64,000 nt of DNA, taken from positions 62,001 to 126,000 of the forward strand of contig JAVVEG010000002.1 of the NCBI GenBank assembly GCA_032251455.1. The letters are read 5' to 3'. Below the pieces are notes generated by a model. That model did not search any database and had not been told where the DNA came from. It saw only the letters and a program-made list of their open reading frames with translations. Positions within the stretch are counted from its first letter, which is position 1, and every line of letters starts with the position of its first letter. Of this stretch, positions 17,354 to 25,873 are shown one piece after another. Both the position numbers and the translations under genes were made by a program. The stretch comes from JAVVEG01 sp032251455. GTDB lineage: Bacteria; Pseudomonadota; Gammaproteobacteria; Pseudomonadales; Pseudohongiellaceae.

Positions 17354-18355
17354 ATGAACCGATACACCGCAATACTGTGCATTTTACTGACGCCGTTGTC
17401 TATCTCCGCCCCGGTAATGGCGCAGCAGGAGGGCTATGAGCCGCCACGCACACCTTCGGGCAAACCTGATTTCCAGGGCGTCTGGACCAATGCCTCCATC
17501 ACCACGCTGCAACGCTCTGCGCGTTACCCGAATCTGGTGCTGTCCACTGATGAAGTAGCCAGGGTCACCGCCGAGCATCCGCAGAACGTTCGCCTGGCTA
17601 CCGATGACAATTTGCAGCCGGGAGAGTTGCTGGATGGTTCCGACCTGGATATGGGGCGTGGCTACAATGCGTTCTGGATAGATCCGGGTACCAGCTTTGG
17701 TCTGGTAAGAGGTGAGTACCGCACTTCCTGGATTGTGGAGCCCGCTGATGGCCGGATTCCCTACTCGGAGCAGGGGCGTGAGGCCATGCAGGCGTTTCGC
17801 AGTGTGTTCAGTGGCAATGATGGGCCGGAAGGCCGGTCTCTGGGGGAGCGCTGTCTGATCGGTTTTGGTGGCACCGGCGGCCCGCCTATGCTCAATGTGC
17901 TCTACAACAATCATTACCGCATCGTACAGACCGATGACTATTTCATGATCATGGTGGAGATGAATCAGGATGCACGTATTATTCCCATTGACGGCGAGCA
18001 TCGCCCCGCCGAACTGAAGCAATGGCTGGGCGACTCCATAGGCTGGTGGGAAGGCGATACCTTCGTGGTTGAGACTGTCAATCTGCATCCGCAACAGGCG
18101 GACAGGGGCCAGGTGGCCTTGTCTGATCAGGGCAAGGTAATAGAACGTTTCACGCGCTGGTCAGATGCACAGATTCTGTATGAATTCGAGATCGATGATC
18201 CACTGTACTATACGCAGCCCTGGCGTGGAGAAATGAGCTTCAATGCCGATGAGGACAGAATCTTTGAGTATGCCTGCCATGAGGGTAACTATGGTCTGCC
18301 AGGAATTCTTGCCGGCGAGCGCCGGGCCGAGATGGATGAGGCTGACAACCACTGA
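17354..18355 (+). CDS. exported PRTPDGKPDL-family protein (paralogue of 12508)
   Basis: A 333-residue periplasmic protein with a classical signal peptide ending near Ala23 (VMA). The family hallmark PRTPSGKPDFQGVW is at 31-44 and GWWEGDTFVVET in the second half, both matching the 12508 protein. Unlike that protein it lacks a lipobox cysteine. It follows the Asp-box gene by 81 bases in the same direction. The function is not known; the WEGD and aromatic clusters suggest a ligand-binding beta structure. Confidence 0.78.
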   Translation: MNRYTAILCILLTPLSISAPVMAQQEGYEPPRTPSGKPDFQGVWTNASITTLQRSARYPNLVLSTDEVARVTAEHPQNVRLATDDNLQPGELLDGSDLDMGRGYNAFWIDPGTSFGLVRGEYRTSWIVEPADGRIPYSEQGREAMQAFRSVFSGNDGPEGRSLGERCLIGFGGTGGPPMLNVLYNNHYRIVQTDDYFMIMVEMNQDARIIPIDGEHRPAELKQWLGDSIGWWEGDTFVVETVNLHPQQADRGQVALSDQGKVIERFTRWSDAQILYEFEIDDPLYYTQPWRGEMSFNADEDRIFEYACHEGNYGLPGILAGERRAEMDEADNH

Positions 18356-18416
18356 CAACTGGGCTGATGGTGCCGGTGTTTTGAATGTTCATAGCTGTTG
18401 ATGGTACCTTGCCCGC

Positions 18417-19652
18417 ATGAAAACGGTATTACTTCCCATTGCCGCGCTGCTGCTTTCTGCCGCGTTGTTGTTGACCGGTCATGGCCTGCAGTTGACCCTG
18501 TTGCCCTTGAGCGCGGAAGCCTATGGCTTTTCAGCAGCGCAGATCGGCTTGACGGGCTCCACCTATTTTTCCGGTTTTGTTACCGGTTGTCTGCTCACTC
18601 CGTTCATTGTGCGCCGGGTTGGTCACATCCGTGCCTTTGCCGTGCTGGCCACGTCCTATTCCGCACTGGTGTTGCTGTATCATGAGCTGCCGTATCTGTT
18701 GCCCTGGCTGGCTATTCGTTTCTTTTCCGGTGTTGCCATCTCCGGGCTTTACATGGTTATCGAGAGCTGGTTGAGCGAGCGTTCCACGGCGCAGAATCGG
18801 GGTATGGTTCTGTCCATTTACGTCATGATCAATCTGAGTATGGTGACGGTTGGGCAACAACTGATCAACCTGGCCCCGATAGACAATCATCTCCTGTTTG
18901 TAGTGACAGCGGTTTTGCTCTCCCTGGCCATCATTCCGGTTTCGCTGACCCGGGAACTGGCTCCGGCACCAATCAGTAATGTCACTATCAATGTGCGCAA
19001 AGTCTGGCGATTGTCGAAAGTGGGCCTGGGTGGCGCCATCATTGCTGGTCTGGTAACCGGGGCGTTCTGGTCACTGGGGCCGCTTTATGCCAGAGGAATG
19101 GGTCTGGATGGTTTTGACCTGACCTTTTTCCTCGGTATTGTCGTTATTGGTGGAGCTGTTTTTCAGCTCCCCCTGGGCCGCCTTTCGGATCATTATGATC
19201 GGCGGTTGATCGTTTTTTTTACCGCGCTCAGTGGAACAGTCCTCTCCTTGTTGCTGGTGGTGCTGCCGTTGCTGACCACATGGTCCCTGCTGTTGCCCGC
19301 CTTTCTCTGGGGTGGAAGTGTGATGACCCTGTATGCCATCTGTCTGGCGCATGCCAATGACCGTGCCGCACCGGAAGATTTTGTCATGGTGGGCAGTGTC
19401 ATGCTGCTGAGCATGGGTCTGTTCTCGGCGATCGGCTCCTACCTGGCTTCGATGCTGATGGAACTGGCGGGCCCGCAAGGTCTGTTTGTTTTTTCGGCGG
19501 TGTGTCTGCTGGTTTTCGCCCTGGCAATTGCTGCCCGCCGACGTATCCATGTGTTGCCGATACAGGATGAAACCGAACCTTTCCGTCCGGTAACGGAAAC
19601 CCTCACTCCTGTGGCACTTGAACTGGACCCTCGGACAGAAAGCGAAAGTTGA
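18417..19652 (+). CDS. MFS transporter, YcaD-like
   Basis: A 411-residue major facilitator protein with twelve predicted membrane helices. The sequence near GHGLQLTLLPL, FSGVAISGLYMVIESWL and the second-half GRLSDHYDRR loop fit the YcaD-like branch of MFS. The substrate is unknown. The acidic 30-residue tail (ending TESES) is cytoplasmic. No strong ribosome-binding site is visible. It precedes the ferric iron operon but is separated from it by a Fur-box-bearing spacer. Confidence 0.85.
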   Translation: MKTVLLPIAALLLSAALLLTGHGLQLTLLPLSAEAYGFSAAQIGLTGSTYFSGFVTGCLLTPFIVRRVGHIRAFAVLATSYSALVLLYHELPYLLPWLAIRFFSGVAISGLYMVIESWLSERSTAQNRGMVLSIYVMINLSMVTVGQQLINLAPIDNHLLFVVTAVLLSLAIIPVSLTRELAPAPISNVTINVRKVWRLSKVGLGGAIIAGLVTGAFWSLGPLYARGMGLDGFDLTFFLGIVVIGGAVFQLPLGRLSDHYDRRLIVFFTALSGTVLSLLLVVLPLLTTWSLLLPAFLWGGSVMTLYAICLAHANDRAAPEDFVMVGSVMLLSMGLFSAIGSYLASMLMELAGPQGLFVFSAVCLLVFALAIAARRRIHVLPIQDETEPFRPVTETLTPVALELDPRTESES

Positions 19653-19710
19653 ATCCTGAGCTTCCTTGATCTGAAACAATATCCCCGAAGCTATGGTTTG
19701 CTAATCTAAA

Positions 19711-19725
19711 TGAGATCAATTATCA
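19711..19725 (+). promoter_or_regulatory. Fur box upstream of the ferric iron ABC operon
   Basis: TGAGATCAATTATCA matches the 7-1-7 Fur consensus TGATAAT-n-ATTATCA at 12 of 14 arm positions, with the right arm perfect. It lies 49 bases before the substrate-binding-protein start, in the only promoter-bearing spacer of the operon, as expected for iron-repressed genes. Confidence 0.75.
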
Positions 19726-19773
19726 TTTGAGCCCAATGATCGACTAAATTGGTCCACCGAGGAGTTGTTAAGC

Positions 19774-20808
19774 ATGGGTACCCCTATCAAATCCGCATTT
19801 CATACCTGTCTGCTGGCAGGCTTGCTGGCAGCAGGACTGGTGCCAGCCAGTAACGCCGATGAGGTCAATATCTATTCGGCCCGCGAAGAGAACCTGATCA
19901 AACCGATACTCGACCGCTACAGTGAGCGCACCGGCACCAAGGTCAATCTGATCACAGGTGGGGCGGATGAGCTGATCAAACGGCTGGAACTGGAAGGCAT
20001 GAACTCCCCAGCCGACTTATTGCTTACCGTTGATGTCGGGCGCTTGTTGCGGGCTCAGCAGGCTGGTCTGCTGCAGCCGGTATCTTCCCCCGTGCTCGAG
20101 GAACAGATTCCAGCCCGGTATCGTGATTCAAACGGACACTGGTTTGCCATGTCGCTGAGATCACGGGTTATCATCTATGATCGGGAGCGGGTGGACCCTG
20201 CCCAGCTTTCCACATATGAAGCTCTGGCCGACCCGCGCTGGCGTGGCAAGATCTGTGTGCGCTCTTCCAGCAATATCTATAACCAGTCCCTGACTGCAGC
20301 GATGCTCAGCCATAATGGTCCAGAGGCTACCCTGCAGTGGGCACAGGGCCTGGTCGCCAATTTCGGGCGTAATCCGCAAGGTGGGGATCGGGATCAGATC
20401 AGCGCCATCGCGGTGGGCCAGTGTGAGCTGGCTCTGGTGAATACTTACTATCTTGCCGGCATGCTCAATTCAGAAGTGGGAGACCAGCGGGCGACAGCTG
20501 AGAAGGTGGCCGTGTTCTGGCCCAACCAGAATGGTCGTGGTGCGCATATCAACATCAGCGGCGCCGGGCTGACCAAGGCTGCAAAAAATGTTGAAGCGAC
20601 CATCAAGCTGATGGAGTTTCTGGTCAGCGATGAGGCGCAAAGCTGGTATGCCGAGGTCAACAACGAATTTCCGGTGCGCAGTGATGTCCCTGCCAGTGCG
20701 GTATTGCAATCCTGGGGCAAGTTCAAGGCCGATGATATTGCGCTGGAGGAACTGGGTCTGCATAATGCCGAAGCAGTCCGGATCATGGACAGGGCAGGAT
20801 GGAAATAG
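19774..20808 (+). CDS. fbpA: ferric iron ABC transporter, substrate-binding protein
   Basis: Periplasmic Fe(III)-binding protein of the FbpA/FutA/IdiA type, 344 residues. A signal peptide ends near SNA. The ferric-binding fold is indicated by VNIYSAREENLIKPIL at the mature N-terminus and the paired tyrosines in VNTYYLAGM, which are iron ligands in the family. The start is ATG 19774, nine bases after CGAGGAG. It is first in an operon with a permease and an ATPase and lies downstream of a Fur box. Confidence 0.93.
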   Translation: MGTPIKSAFHTCLLAGLLAAGLVPASNADEVNIYSAREENLIKPILDRYSERTGTKVNLITGGADELIKRLELEGMNSPADLLLTVDVGRLLRAQQAGLLQPVSSPVLEEQIPARYRDSNGHWFAMSLRSRVIIYDRERVDPAQLSTYEALADPRWRGKICVRSSSNIYNQSLTAAMLSHNGPEATLQWAQGLVANFGRNPQGGDRDQISAIAVGQCELALVNTYYLAGMLNSEVGDQRATAEKVAVFWPNQNGRGAHINISGAGLTKAAKNVEATIKLMEFLVSDEAQSWYAEVNNEFPVRSDVPASAVLQSWGKFKADDIALEELGLHNAEAVRIMDRAGWK

Positions 20809-20822
20809 TTTGAGTACCCCGC

Positions 20823-22520
20823 ATGAATAAGCGTGTAAACGACGCCCCGCAAGGGGCGTTGTTGTCTGTGAAGTCCCGGCAGTTGCAGTTTTCGGTCAGT
20901 ATCGGAATTGTTCTGCTTTGTCTGCTGTTCAGTATTCCTGTGCTGACCATTCTGTCATCGCTTGGCAGCAGCAGCGATGGCGTCTGGCAACATTTGCTGG
21001 ACACCCTGTTGTTCGATTATGTGACCGATTCTGCCATGTTGATGCTGGGTGTGGGCCTGCTGGTACTGGTGCTGGGTGTCGGACCAGCCTGGCTGGTCAC
21101 CATGACCCGTTTCCCGGGCAGCAGGATTCTGGAGTGGGCGCTGGTGCTGCCAATGGCCATGCCGGCTTACATCATCGCCTACACCTACACGGGTATGCTG
21201 GATGTGGCCGGGCCAGCGCAGGAAACCCTGCGCAATGCGTTCTCGCTGCGTTACGGGGAGTACTGGTTTCCACAGATACGCTCGCTGGGCGGGGCGGTCA
21301 CCATGCTGGCCCTGGTGCTTTACCCCTATGTCTACCTGCTTTCGCGCATGGCCTTTCTGGAGCAATCGGTGTGCGTGCTGGAGGTCTCCCGCACCCTGGG
21401 GGCCAGTCCCACGCGGGCTTTTTTCCGGGTCGCCATCCCGCTGGCCCGGCCGGCCATCATCGCGGGATTGTCACTGGTCTTGATGGAAACCCTGGCTGAT
21501 TACGGCACAGTGCAGTATTTCGGTGTGTCAGCCTTCACCACCGGTATTTTTCGCACCTGGTTTGGCCTGGGCAGCAGTGTGGCGGCAGCCCAGCTGGCTG
21601 CGGTACTGATGGGGTTCATCCTGGTGCTGATACTGCTGGAGCAGTGGTCGCGCAAACAATCGAAGTACCACCATACCAGCAACAAATATACGCGTCTGCC
21701 GCGAGTACAGCTACAGGGTTGGCGCAAGCTGGCAGCACTGCTGTATTGCACCCTGCCGGTGCTGTTGGGTTTTGCCATTCCCGTAACTCAGTTGCTGTTG
21801 TGGTCAGTGGAAACCTGGGAGCTGGTGAACAAGGCTGATTTTCTGGCATTGACCCTCAACAGCGTCAGGCTGGCCGGCATGGCGGCAGTCATAGCCCTGG
21901 CGCTGGGCCTGTTCATTGTCTATTGTCGGCGGCTGCGGCCAGACTGGTTCATGCGGGGAGCTTTCCGTATTCTGGGCCTGGGCTATGCCATCCCGGGAAC
22001 GGTCATAGCAGTCGGTGTCCTGATTCCCTTTGCCTGGTTTGACAATACCCTGGATGGGATCATGCGTGCTCAGTTCAACTTCGCCACGGGTCTGCTGCTC
22101 AGTGGCACCCTGGTGGCTGTACTGTTTGCCTACACGGCCAGGTTCCTGCCGGTAGCGATGAATACGCTGGATGCGGGACTGGGCAAGATCAAACCCAGCA
22201 TGGATGATGCCGGACGTTCGCTGGGTTTGAAACCACTGGCGATTCTGCGCCGGGTGCATATGCCCATCCTGCGCAGCAGCCTGCTGACCGCGGCATTGAT
22301 GGTGTTTGTGGATGTGCTGAAAGAGCTACCTGCCACCTTGATTTTGCGTCCTTTCAATTTCAACACCCTGGCCATCCGCACCTATGAGCTGGCCAATCAG
22401 GAACGACTGGCCGAGGCATCCAGTTCGGCCCTGATGATTGTCCTGGCTGGTATCATTCCGGTTATTATCCTCAGCCTGACCATATCCCGCTCGAGACCTG
22501 GTTATGACACACACGCTTGA
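20823..22520 (+). CDS. fbpB: ferric iron ABC transporter permease
   Basis: A 565-residue fused permease with about twelve membrane helices and two BPD-transport modules. Each carries an EAA-type loop for ATPase docking: EVSRTLGASPTRAFF in the first half and DAGRSLGLKPLAIL in the second. It starts 14 bases after fbpA without a clear ribosome-binding site. A strong GNRA-capped hairpin (20838-20863) lies in codons 6-14, so expression relative to fbpA is likely reduced. The C-terminus overlaps the ATPase start by 17 bases. Confidence 0.94.
   Translation: MNKRVNDAPQGALLSVKSRQLQFSVSIGIVLLCLLFSIPVLTILSSLGSSSDGVWQHLLDTLLFDYVTDSAMLMLGVGLLVLVLGVGPAWLVTMTRFPGSRILEWALVLPMAMPAYIIAYTYTGMLDVAGPAQETLRNAFSLRYGEYWFPQIRSLGGAVTMLALVLYPYVYLLSRMAFLEQSVCVLEVSRTLGASPTRAFFRVAIPLARPAIIAGLSLVLMETLADYGTVQYFGVSAFTTGIFRTWFGLGSSVAAAQLAAVLMGFILVLILLEQWSRKQSKYHHTSNKYTRLPRVQLQGWRKLAALLYCTLPVLLGFAIPVTQLLLWSVETWELVNKADFLALTLNSVRLAGMAAVIALALGLFIVYCRRLRPDWFMRGAFRILGLGYAIPGTVIAVGVLIPFAWFDNTLDGIMRAQFNFATGLLLSGTLVAVLFAYTARFLPVAMNTLDAGLGKIKPSMDDAGRSLGLKPLAILRRVHMPILRSSLLTAALMVFVDVLKELPATLILRPFNFNTLAIRTYELANQERLAEASSSALMIVLAGIIPVIILSLTISRSRPGYDTHA
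20838..20863 (+). other. stable GCAA-tetraloop hairpin at the start of fbpB
   Basis: AACGACGCCCC (20838-20848), loop GCAA, then GGGGCGTTGTT (20853-20863): an 11-pair stem with one G-T wobble. It begins 30 bases after the fbpA stop and lies inside the annotated first codons of fbpB. It may protect the fbpA message 3' end or limit read-through. A start at GTG 20868, after the hairpin, is an alternative. Confidence 0.6.
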
Positions 22521-23586
22521 ACTCAAGAATGTATCCGTGGCCTTGGAAGGGAACCGGATTGTCGAAGCTGTCGATCTGCGCCTGGAGAAAGGCGTTATCG
22601 GCTGTCTGCTGGGCCCCAGCGGTTGCGGCAAGACCACCCTGTTGCGTGCCATTGCCGGGTTCGAACCCATATGGTCGGGTCAGATATGGCTGGACTCCCG
22701 GTTGATCAGTAATCCCACCCGGCAGTTGCCGGTCGAGCAGCGGCAGATTGGCATGGTCTTCCAGGACTATGCCCTGTTTCCGCATTTGAGTGTTATCGAC
22801 AATATTCAATTCGGGATTCGTCACCTGGGCAATGCCGAGCGCAGAAAGCGGGTGGAACAACTGGCTGAGATGCTGAAAATTGACGATCTGCTGCAAGCTT
22901 ACCCACATCGTCTTTCCGGTGGGCAGCAACAACGGGTGGCCATTGCCCGAGCGATGGCACCGCGTCCCCAGGTCTTGCTGCTGGACGAACCCTTTGCCAG
23001 CCTGGATGTGGAGTTGCGTGAACAGATAGCCCGGGAGATACGCCAGGTTCTCAAGCAGGATGGCATTACGGCGATCCTGGTCAGCCACAATCAGTATGAA
23101 GCCTTTGCCATGGCCGATGAGATCGGGGTGATGCGTGCGGGTGAGTTGCTGCAGTGGAATACGGCCTTCAATCTGTATCACAAACCGGCCTGTGCCTATG
23201 TGGCCGATTTTGTCGGTGAAGGCAGGTTTCTGGCAGGCGTGGTCAATGCCGATAAGAGTGTGCAGACCGAACTGGGCAGCCTGGTGCCGGACAGCGAGCA
23301 TGGCTTCCCAGCAGGTAGCCAGGTTGCCGTGCTGGTGCGGCCGGATGATGTCATCCACGACGAGCAGGGGACTGCTCAGGCGATATTGGTGGACAAGGCT
23401 TTCCGGGGTGCCGAGTATATTTATACCCTGAGCCTGCCCAGTGGCGCCCGGATTCTCAGTCTGGTACCCAGTCATCATCAACACCAGGCGGGTGAAACGC
23501 TGGGGATTCGGCTGAACATGGATCACCTGGTACTGTTTCCACGGGATCAGCAGCAGATGATCCGGCAGGATATTGTGGGCGTGTAA
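22504..23586 (+). CDS. fbpC: ferric iron ABC transporter ATPase
   Basis: A 360-residue ATPase of the iron/spermidine/CUT1 class. Walker A GPSGCGKTT is at 37-45, the Q-loop in FQDYALFPH, signature LSGGQQQRVAIARA, Walker B VLLLDEPFASLD, and a switch histidine in VSHNQ. The C-terminal 120 residues form the TOBE/regulatory domain common to FbpC proteins. Its ATG overlaps the permease by 17 bases, so it completes the fbpABC operon. No terminator with a T run is evident downstream. Confidence 0.94.
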   Translation: MTHTLELKNVSVALEGNRIVEAVDLRLEKGVIGCLLGPSGCGKTTLLRAIAGFEPIWSGQIWLDSRLISNPTRQLPVEQRQIGMVFQDYALFPHLSVIDNIQFGIRHLGNAERRKRVEQLAEMLKIDDLLQAYPHRLSGGQQQRVAIARAMAPRPQVLLLDEPFASLDVELREQIAREIRQVLKQDGITAILVSHNQYEAFAMADEIGVMRAGELLQWNTAFNLYHKPACAYVADFVGEGRFLAGVVNADKSVQTELGSLVPDSEHGFPAGSQVAVLVRPDDVIHDEQGTAQAILVDKAFRGAEYIYTLSLPSGARILSLVPSHHQHQAGETLGIRLNMDHLVLFPRDQQQMIRQDIVGV

Positions 23587-23687
23587 ATGGTTCGGTCATG
23601 CTGCCTTCGCAGCGGGCTGAGGGTGTGGGGTGTTGAGGCTGAACGACGCCCTGTTTGCCGCACCGGACGGGCGCTGTCATGTTCAGT

Positions 23688-24209
23688 CTAGTCAATATTG
23701 CAGTGACTCAATCCCAAAGTGGGTGGTTGCGAGGCGAATCCAAACGGGGCTGCCTGTTTTAGCGCGTTCATGCCAAACAAGTTACGACCGCCCTGTTTTG
23801 GTGCCGCCACCTCGATGGGGCCGAGATTGCAGTGCTCGCCAAGCCAGAATTCTTCCACCAGAAAAATATCCAATATTTCCGCGCGCCCATTGGCAAGACG
23901 AGCTGCCACACTGCGTATTTTCCTGACATGAGTTGTCTTGCGAATTTTATTCAACAGCTCAGCTTCGACAGTGACCATGCTGGCACCCGTATCTACCAGA
24001 AACAGACCCTGTACCCCGCCCAGGTTTGCTTCGATTTCAAAGGCACCTGTTTGATTGCTGATGAGGGGAAACAGATGGGGGTAAAAGCTGCTCATACCAG
24101 GCAATAATTCCGCATGCGGTAGACTTGACCAGCTCCATAAACAGATTGCTCCCAGCAGGGGGGGAAGTTTCCTGGAATATCGCTTAAGGTAAAAATACAA
24201 AGAAAACAT
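23688..24209 (-). CDS. retropepsin-like aspartic protease, exported
   Basis: A 173-residue protein with a basic N-terminus and one hydrophobic signal/anchor segment (about 15-30). The single active-site motif LVDTGASMV is at 71-79, with Asp73 catalytic, in the arrangement of bacterial retropepsin-like (TIGR02281/gag-asp) proteases that act as dimers. The flap-and-second-motif region ends in NLFGMNALKQ. The substrate is unknown. It is convergent with fbpC and begins the accessory stretch of the window. Confidence 0.8.
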   Translation of the reverse strand: MFSLYFYLKRYSRKLPPLLGAICLWSWSSLPHAELLPGMSSFYPHLFPLISNQTGAFEIEANLGGVQGLFLVDTGASMVTVEAELLNKIRKTTHVRKIRSVAARLANGRAEILDIFLVEEFWLGEHCNLGPIEVAAPKQGGRNLFGMNALKQAAPFGFASQPPTLGLSHCNID

Positions 24210-24543
24210 GGGGGATCATTACAATCAGTTTATTTCCTATCCAGGGAGCAAAAATCACGCCAAACTCAATATGTTGAATTTAAACAGTTTATCCTCGCGA
24301 TTGAGGCGATAAGCGCATCAATACGGGGCGTTGTGCACTGTTTTTGTGCAAAATCAGGATATAAGACCATCCTGATTGGCGCAGCTTTAAGGGCAATGCT
24401 CGCTGACAGGGTGACCTGGCTGTGATAGGTTTTAACTATGATGAAATCTTTTATTTCTGATAAGAATCCACTCCTAAAGTTAGTAGACTTGATTTGAGAT
24501 TTTAGGCTGACATTGGTGATATCTGCTTGTTGAGGACCACAAT
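24210..24543. other. 334-base non-coding stretch with four hairpins
   Basis: No credible coding frame is seen. Between 24300 and 24418 four stem-loops follow one another: ATTGAGGCG/CGCATCAAT with one mismatch (24300-24322), TGCAC/GTGCA (24334-24350), a perfect AATCAGGAT/ATCCTGATT (24352-24377), and CAGG-GTGA-CCTG (24407-24418). None is followed by a strong T run on the plus strand. The left part is the promoter region of the minus-strand protease gene and the right end must hold the promoter of the 24544 gene. Confidence 0.5.
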
Positions 24544-24912
24544 ATGATTCGCATTTTCATGATCGCAGGCATGTCTGCGGCACTCTTGCTGACTGCCGCA
24601 CCCGCTGTTACAGCAGCCGCTGACGAGAAGGCTCTCGTCGGAGTCTGGGAGGTAAAACGCCTAGGCTCTCCCCCGTTCAAACGTGTGTTCAGGGAACTCC
24701 CTGCGACAGATATCGCTGCGCTGGAAATAGAGCCAGGACAGGTAGAGACCCAGGTCGTCTGGCAAGCAGATTTCTCCGGTCGCCCCCCGTTCAAGCGAAG
24801 ATTTCGAGAAGTCTCTGTCATAGATATCGCCAGTATTGAGATCAGCAGCGAAACGGAAGTGGATGCAAGCAAACCTCGACGACCAAAAACCTACTTCAAG
24901 CGACATCGGTAA
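24544..24912 (+). CDS. small exported protein with an internal duplication
   Basis: A 122-residue protein with a signal peptide ending near AAA (about residue 26). The mature part is two related units of roughly 38 residues: GSPPFKRVFRELPATDIAAL and GRPPFKRRFREVSVIDIASI, each preceded by a short beta segment with a conserved tryptophan (GVWEVKRL, VVWQADFS). The basic tail (KPRRPKTYFKRHR) is likely surface exposed. I do not recognise the family. The PPFKRxFRE motif is unusual and could be diagnostic. Confidence 0.7.
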   Translation: MIRIFMIAGMSAALLLTAAPAVTAAADEKALVGVWEVKRLGSPPFKRVFRELPATDIAALEIEPGQVETQVVWQADFSGRPPFKRRFREVSVIDIASIEISSETEVDASKPRRPKTYFKRHR

Positions 24913-24960
24913 TCCTGAAAGATTAATCCCAGTTCGACTCTGTAAAGGAAGGGCGGTTCG

Positions 24961-25752
24961 ATGCAGTCAGGAAACGATGGCAGACCCAGGGAATTTGCCC
25001 GCATGTGGGACACCATGCAGCAGGAAGGCTACTTCGATAAACATGCCCACTATGCTGATTATTTCGGTGCTGCGTTGACCGAAGAAGAAAAGGCTTTGGA
25101 CAGACATGTCTTGGCGCTGGATTTCAAGGGCGACCGCGTTGAGTTTCCCATGGGATATTCCGAAGCACTGGAGCGCAGTGTCAAGCGCACGGAACATGAC
25201 TGGCTGCCGCGTATGTTTAATCTGCCCACCCACGGTGCAGCGCTGGATCTGGGTTGCGGCTTCGGCAGGTCTCTGGCATGGATGGCACAGGTCTACGACA
25301 CGGTTGTTGGCTGCGACATCTCGGCATCTCTGATTGAAAAAACGCGCGAAAAATTTGCTGCAACCGAGCATGTTTCCCTCTACGTGAACGGTGCCGATAC
25401 GCTCCCGGTTGAGCTTGGCGAACAGCTGTTTTCAGTCATTTACTGTTTTACGGTATTCCAGCACATTCCTCGCCCTTTCACACAAACGCTATTGAGTGAT
25501 TGTGCAAACCGACTGAGCGCTGACGGCTGTGTTGTGTTCAATTTGTTGACAGGCATCAACGATGCAGTGGATCAGGGCGAGGAGCACACCGAGTGGGCTA
25601 TCGGGTATACGCGGCAGCAGGCAGACGCATTGCTGCATGCCTGCAACCTGAAAGCGGATCGCATCGTGCAGTGGTATGCATCCGACACGGCCGCAGGATG
25701 GCTATGGATTCAAGCGTCACGTTGCCATGGCTCGCATCTGCCTGATTCTTGA
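24961..25752 (+). CDS. SAM-dependent class I methyltransferase
   Basis: A 263-residue protein with the class I methyltransferase motif I LDLGCGFGRS at about 95-104 and an acidic residue ending strand 2 (GCDIS, Asp119). Motif IV/post-IV is represented by IYCFTVFQHIPRPFT. It resembles stand-alone Methyltransf_11/25 proteins; the substrate cannot be deduced. An attC-like recombination site begins about 50 bases after its stop, so the gene may be an integron cassette. The start ATG 24961 follows GGAAGGGCGG. Confidence 0.85.
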   Translation: MQSGNDGRPREFARMWDTMQQEGYFDKHAHYADYFGAALTEEEKALDRHVLALDFKGDRVEFPMGYSEALERSVKRTEHDWLPRMFNLPTHGAALDLGCGFGRSLAWMAQVYDTVVGCDISASLIEKTREKFAATEHVSLYVNGADTLPVELGEQLFSVIYCFTVFQHIPRPFTQTLLSDCANRLSADGCVVFNLLTGINDAVDQGEEHTEWAIGYTRQQADALLHACNLKADRIVQWYASDTAAGWLWIQASRCHGSHLPDS

Positions 25753-25801
25753 CTGCCATGGCATGGCCACATCACTCAAAGTGGTTCAATCAAGCGTGCA
25801 A

Positions 25802-25858
25802 TTTAACGCTCGCTTCAAGTGCGCGGTGCAACCGCGTCACTTTGCAAGCTTGTTAGCA
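25802..25858 (+). mobile_element. attC-like integron recombination site
   Basis: The left arm reads TAAC, six bases, TTCAAG (25804-25819), and the right arm CAAGC-TT-GTTAG (25845-25856). Folded as one strand, AAC pairs with GTT (R box), an unpaired spacer follows, GCTT pairs with AAGC and CAAGTG with CACTTTG leaving unpaired bases at 843 and 845 (L box with extrahelical bases), and CGCGGT-GCA-ACCGCG closes a perfect hairpin. Size and architecture match short attC sites. The final core GTTAGCA deviates from GTTRRRY at its last two positions. No integrase gene is in the window. Confidence 0.7.
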
Positions 25859-25873
25859 GTCAACTCGCCAGTG

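Noticed and set aside
22471..23526. A 351-codon open frame on the minus strand
   Set aside because: It is antisense to the fbpC ATPase, which has all ABC motifs; the antisense product has no recognisable features.
23600..23613. Terminator after fbpC
   Set aside because: GCTGC-CTTC-GCAGC forms a five-pair hairpin, but it is short and lacks a T run.
24430..24486. A possible attC ending at GTTAGTA before the 24544 gene
   Set aside because: A TTTTAAC-like left core exists but the inner arms do not pair.
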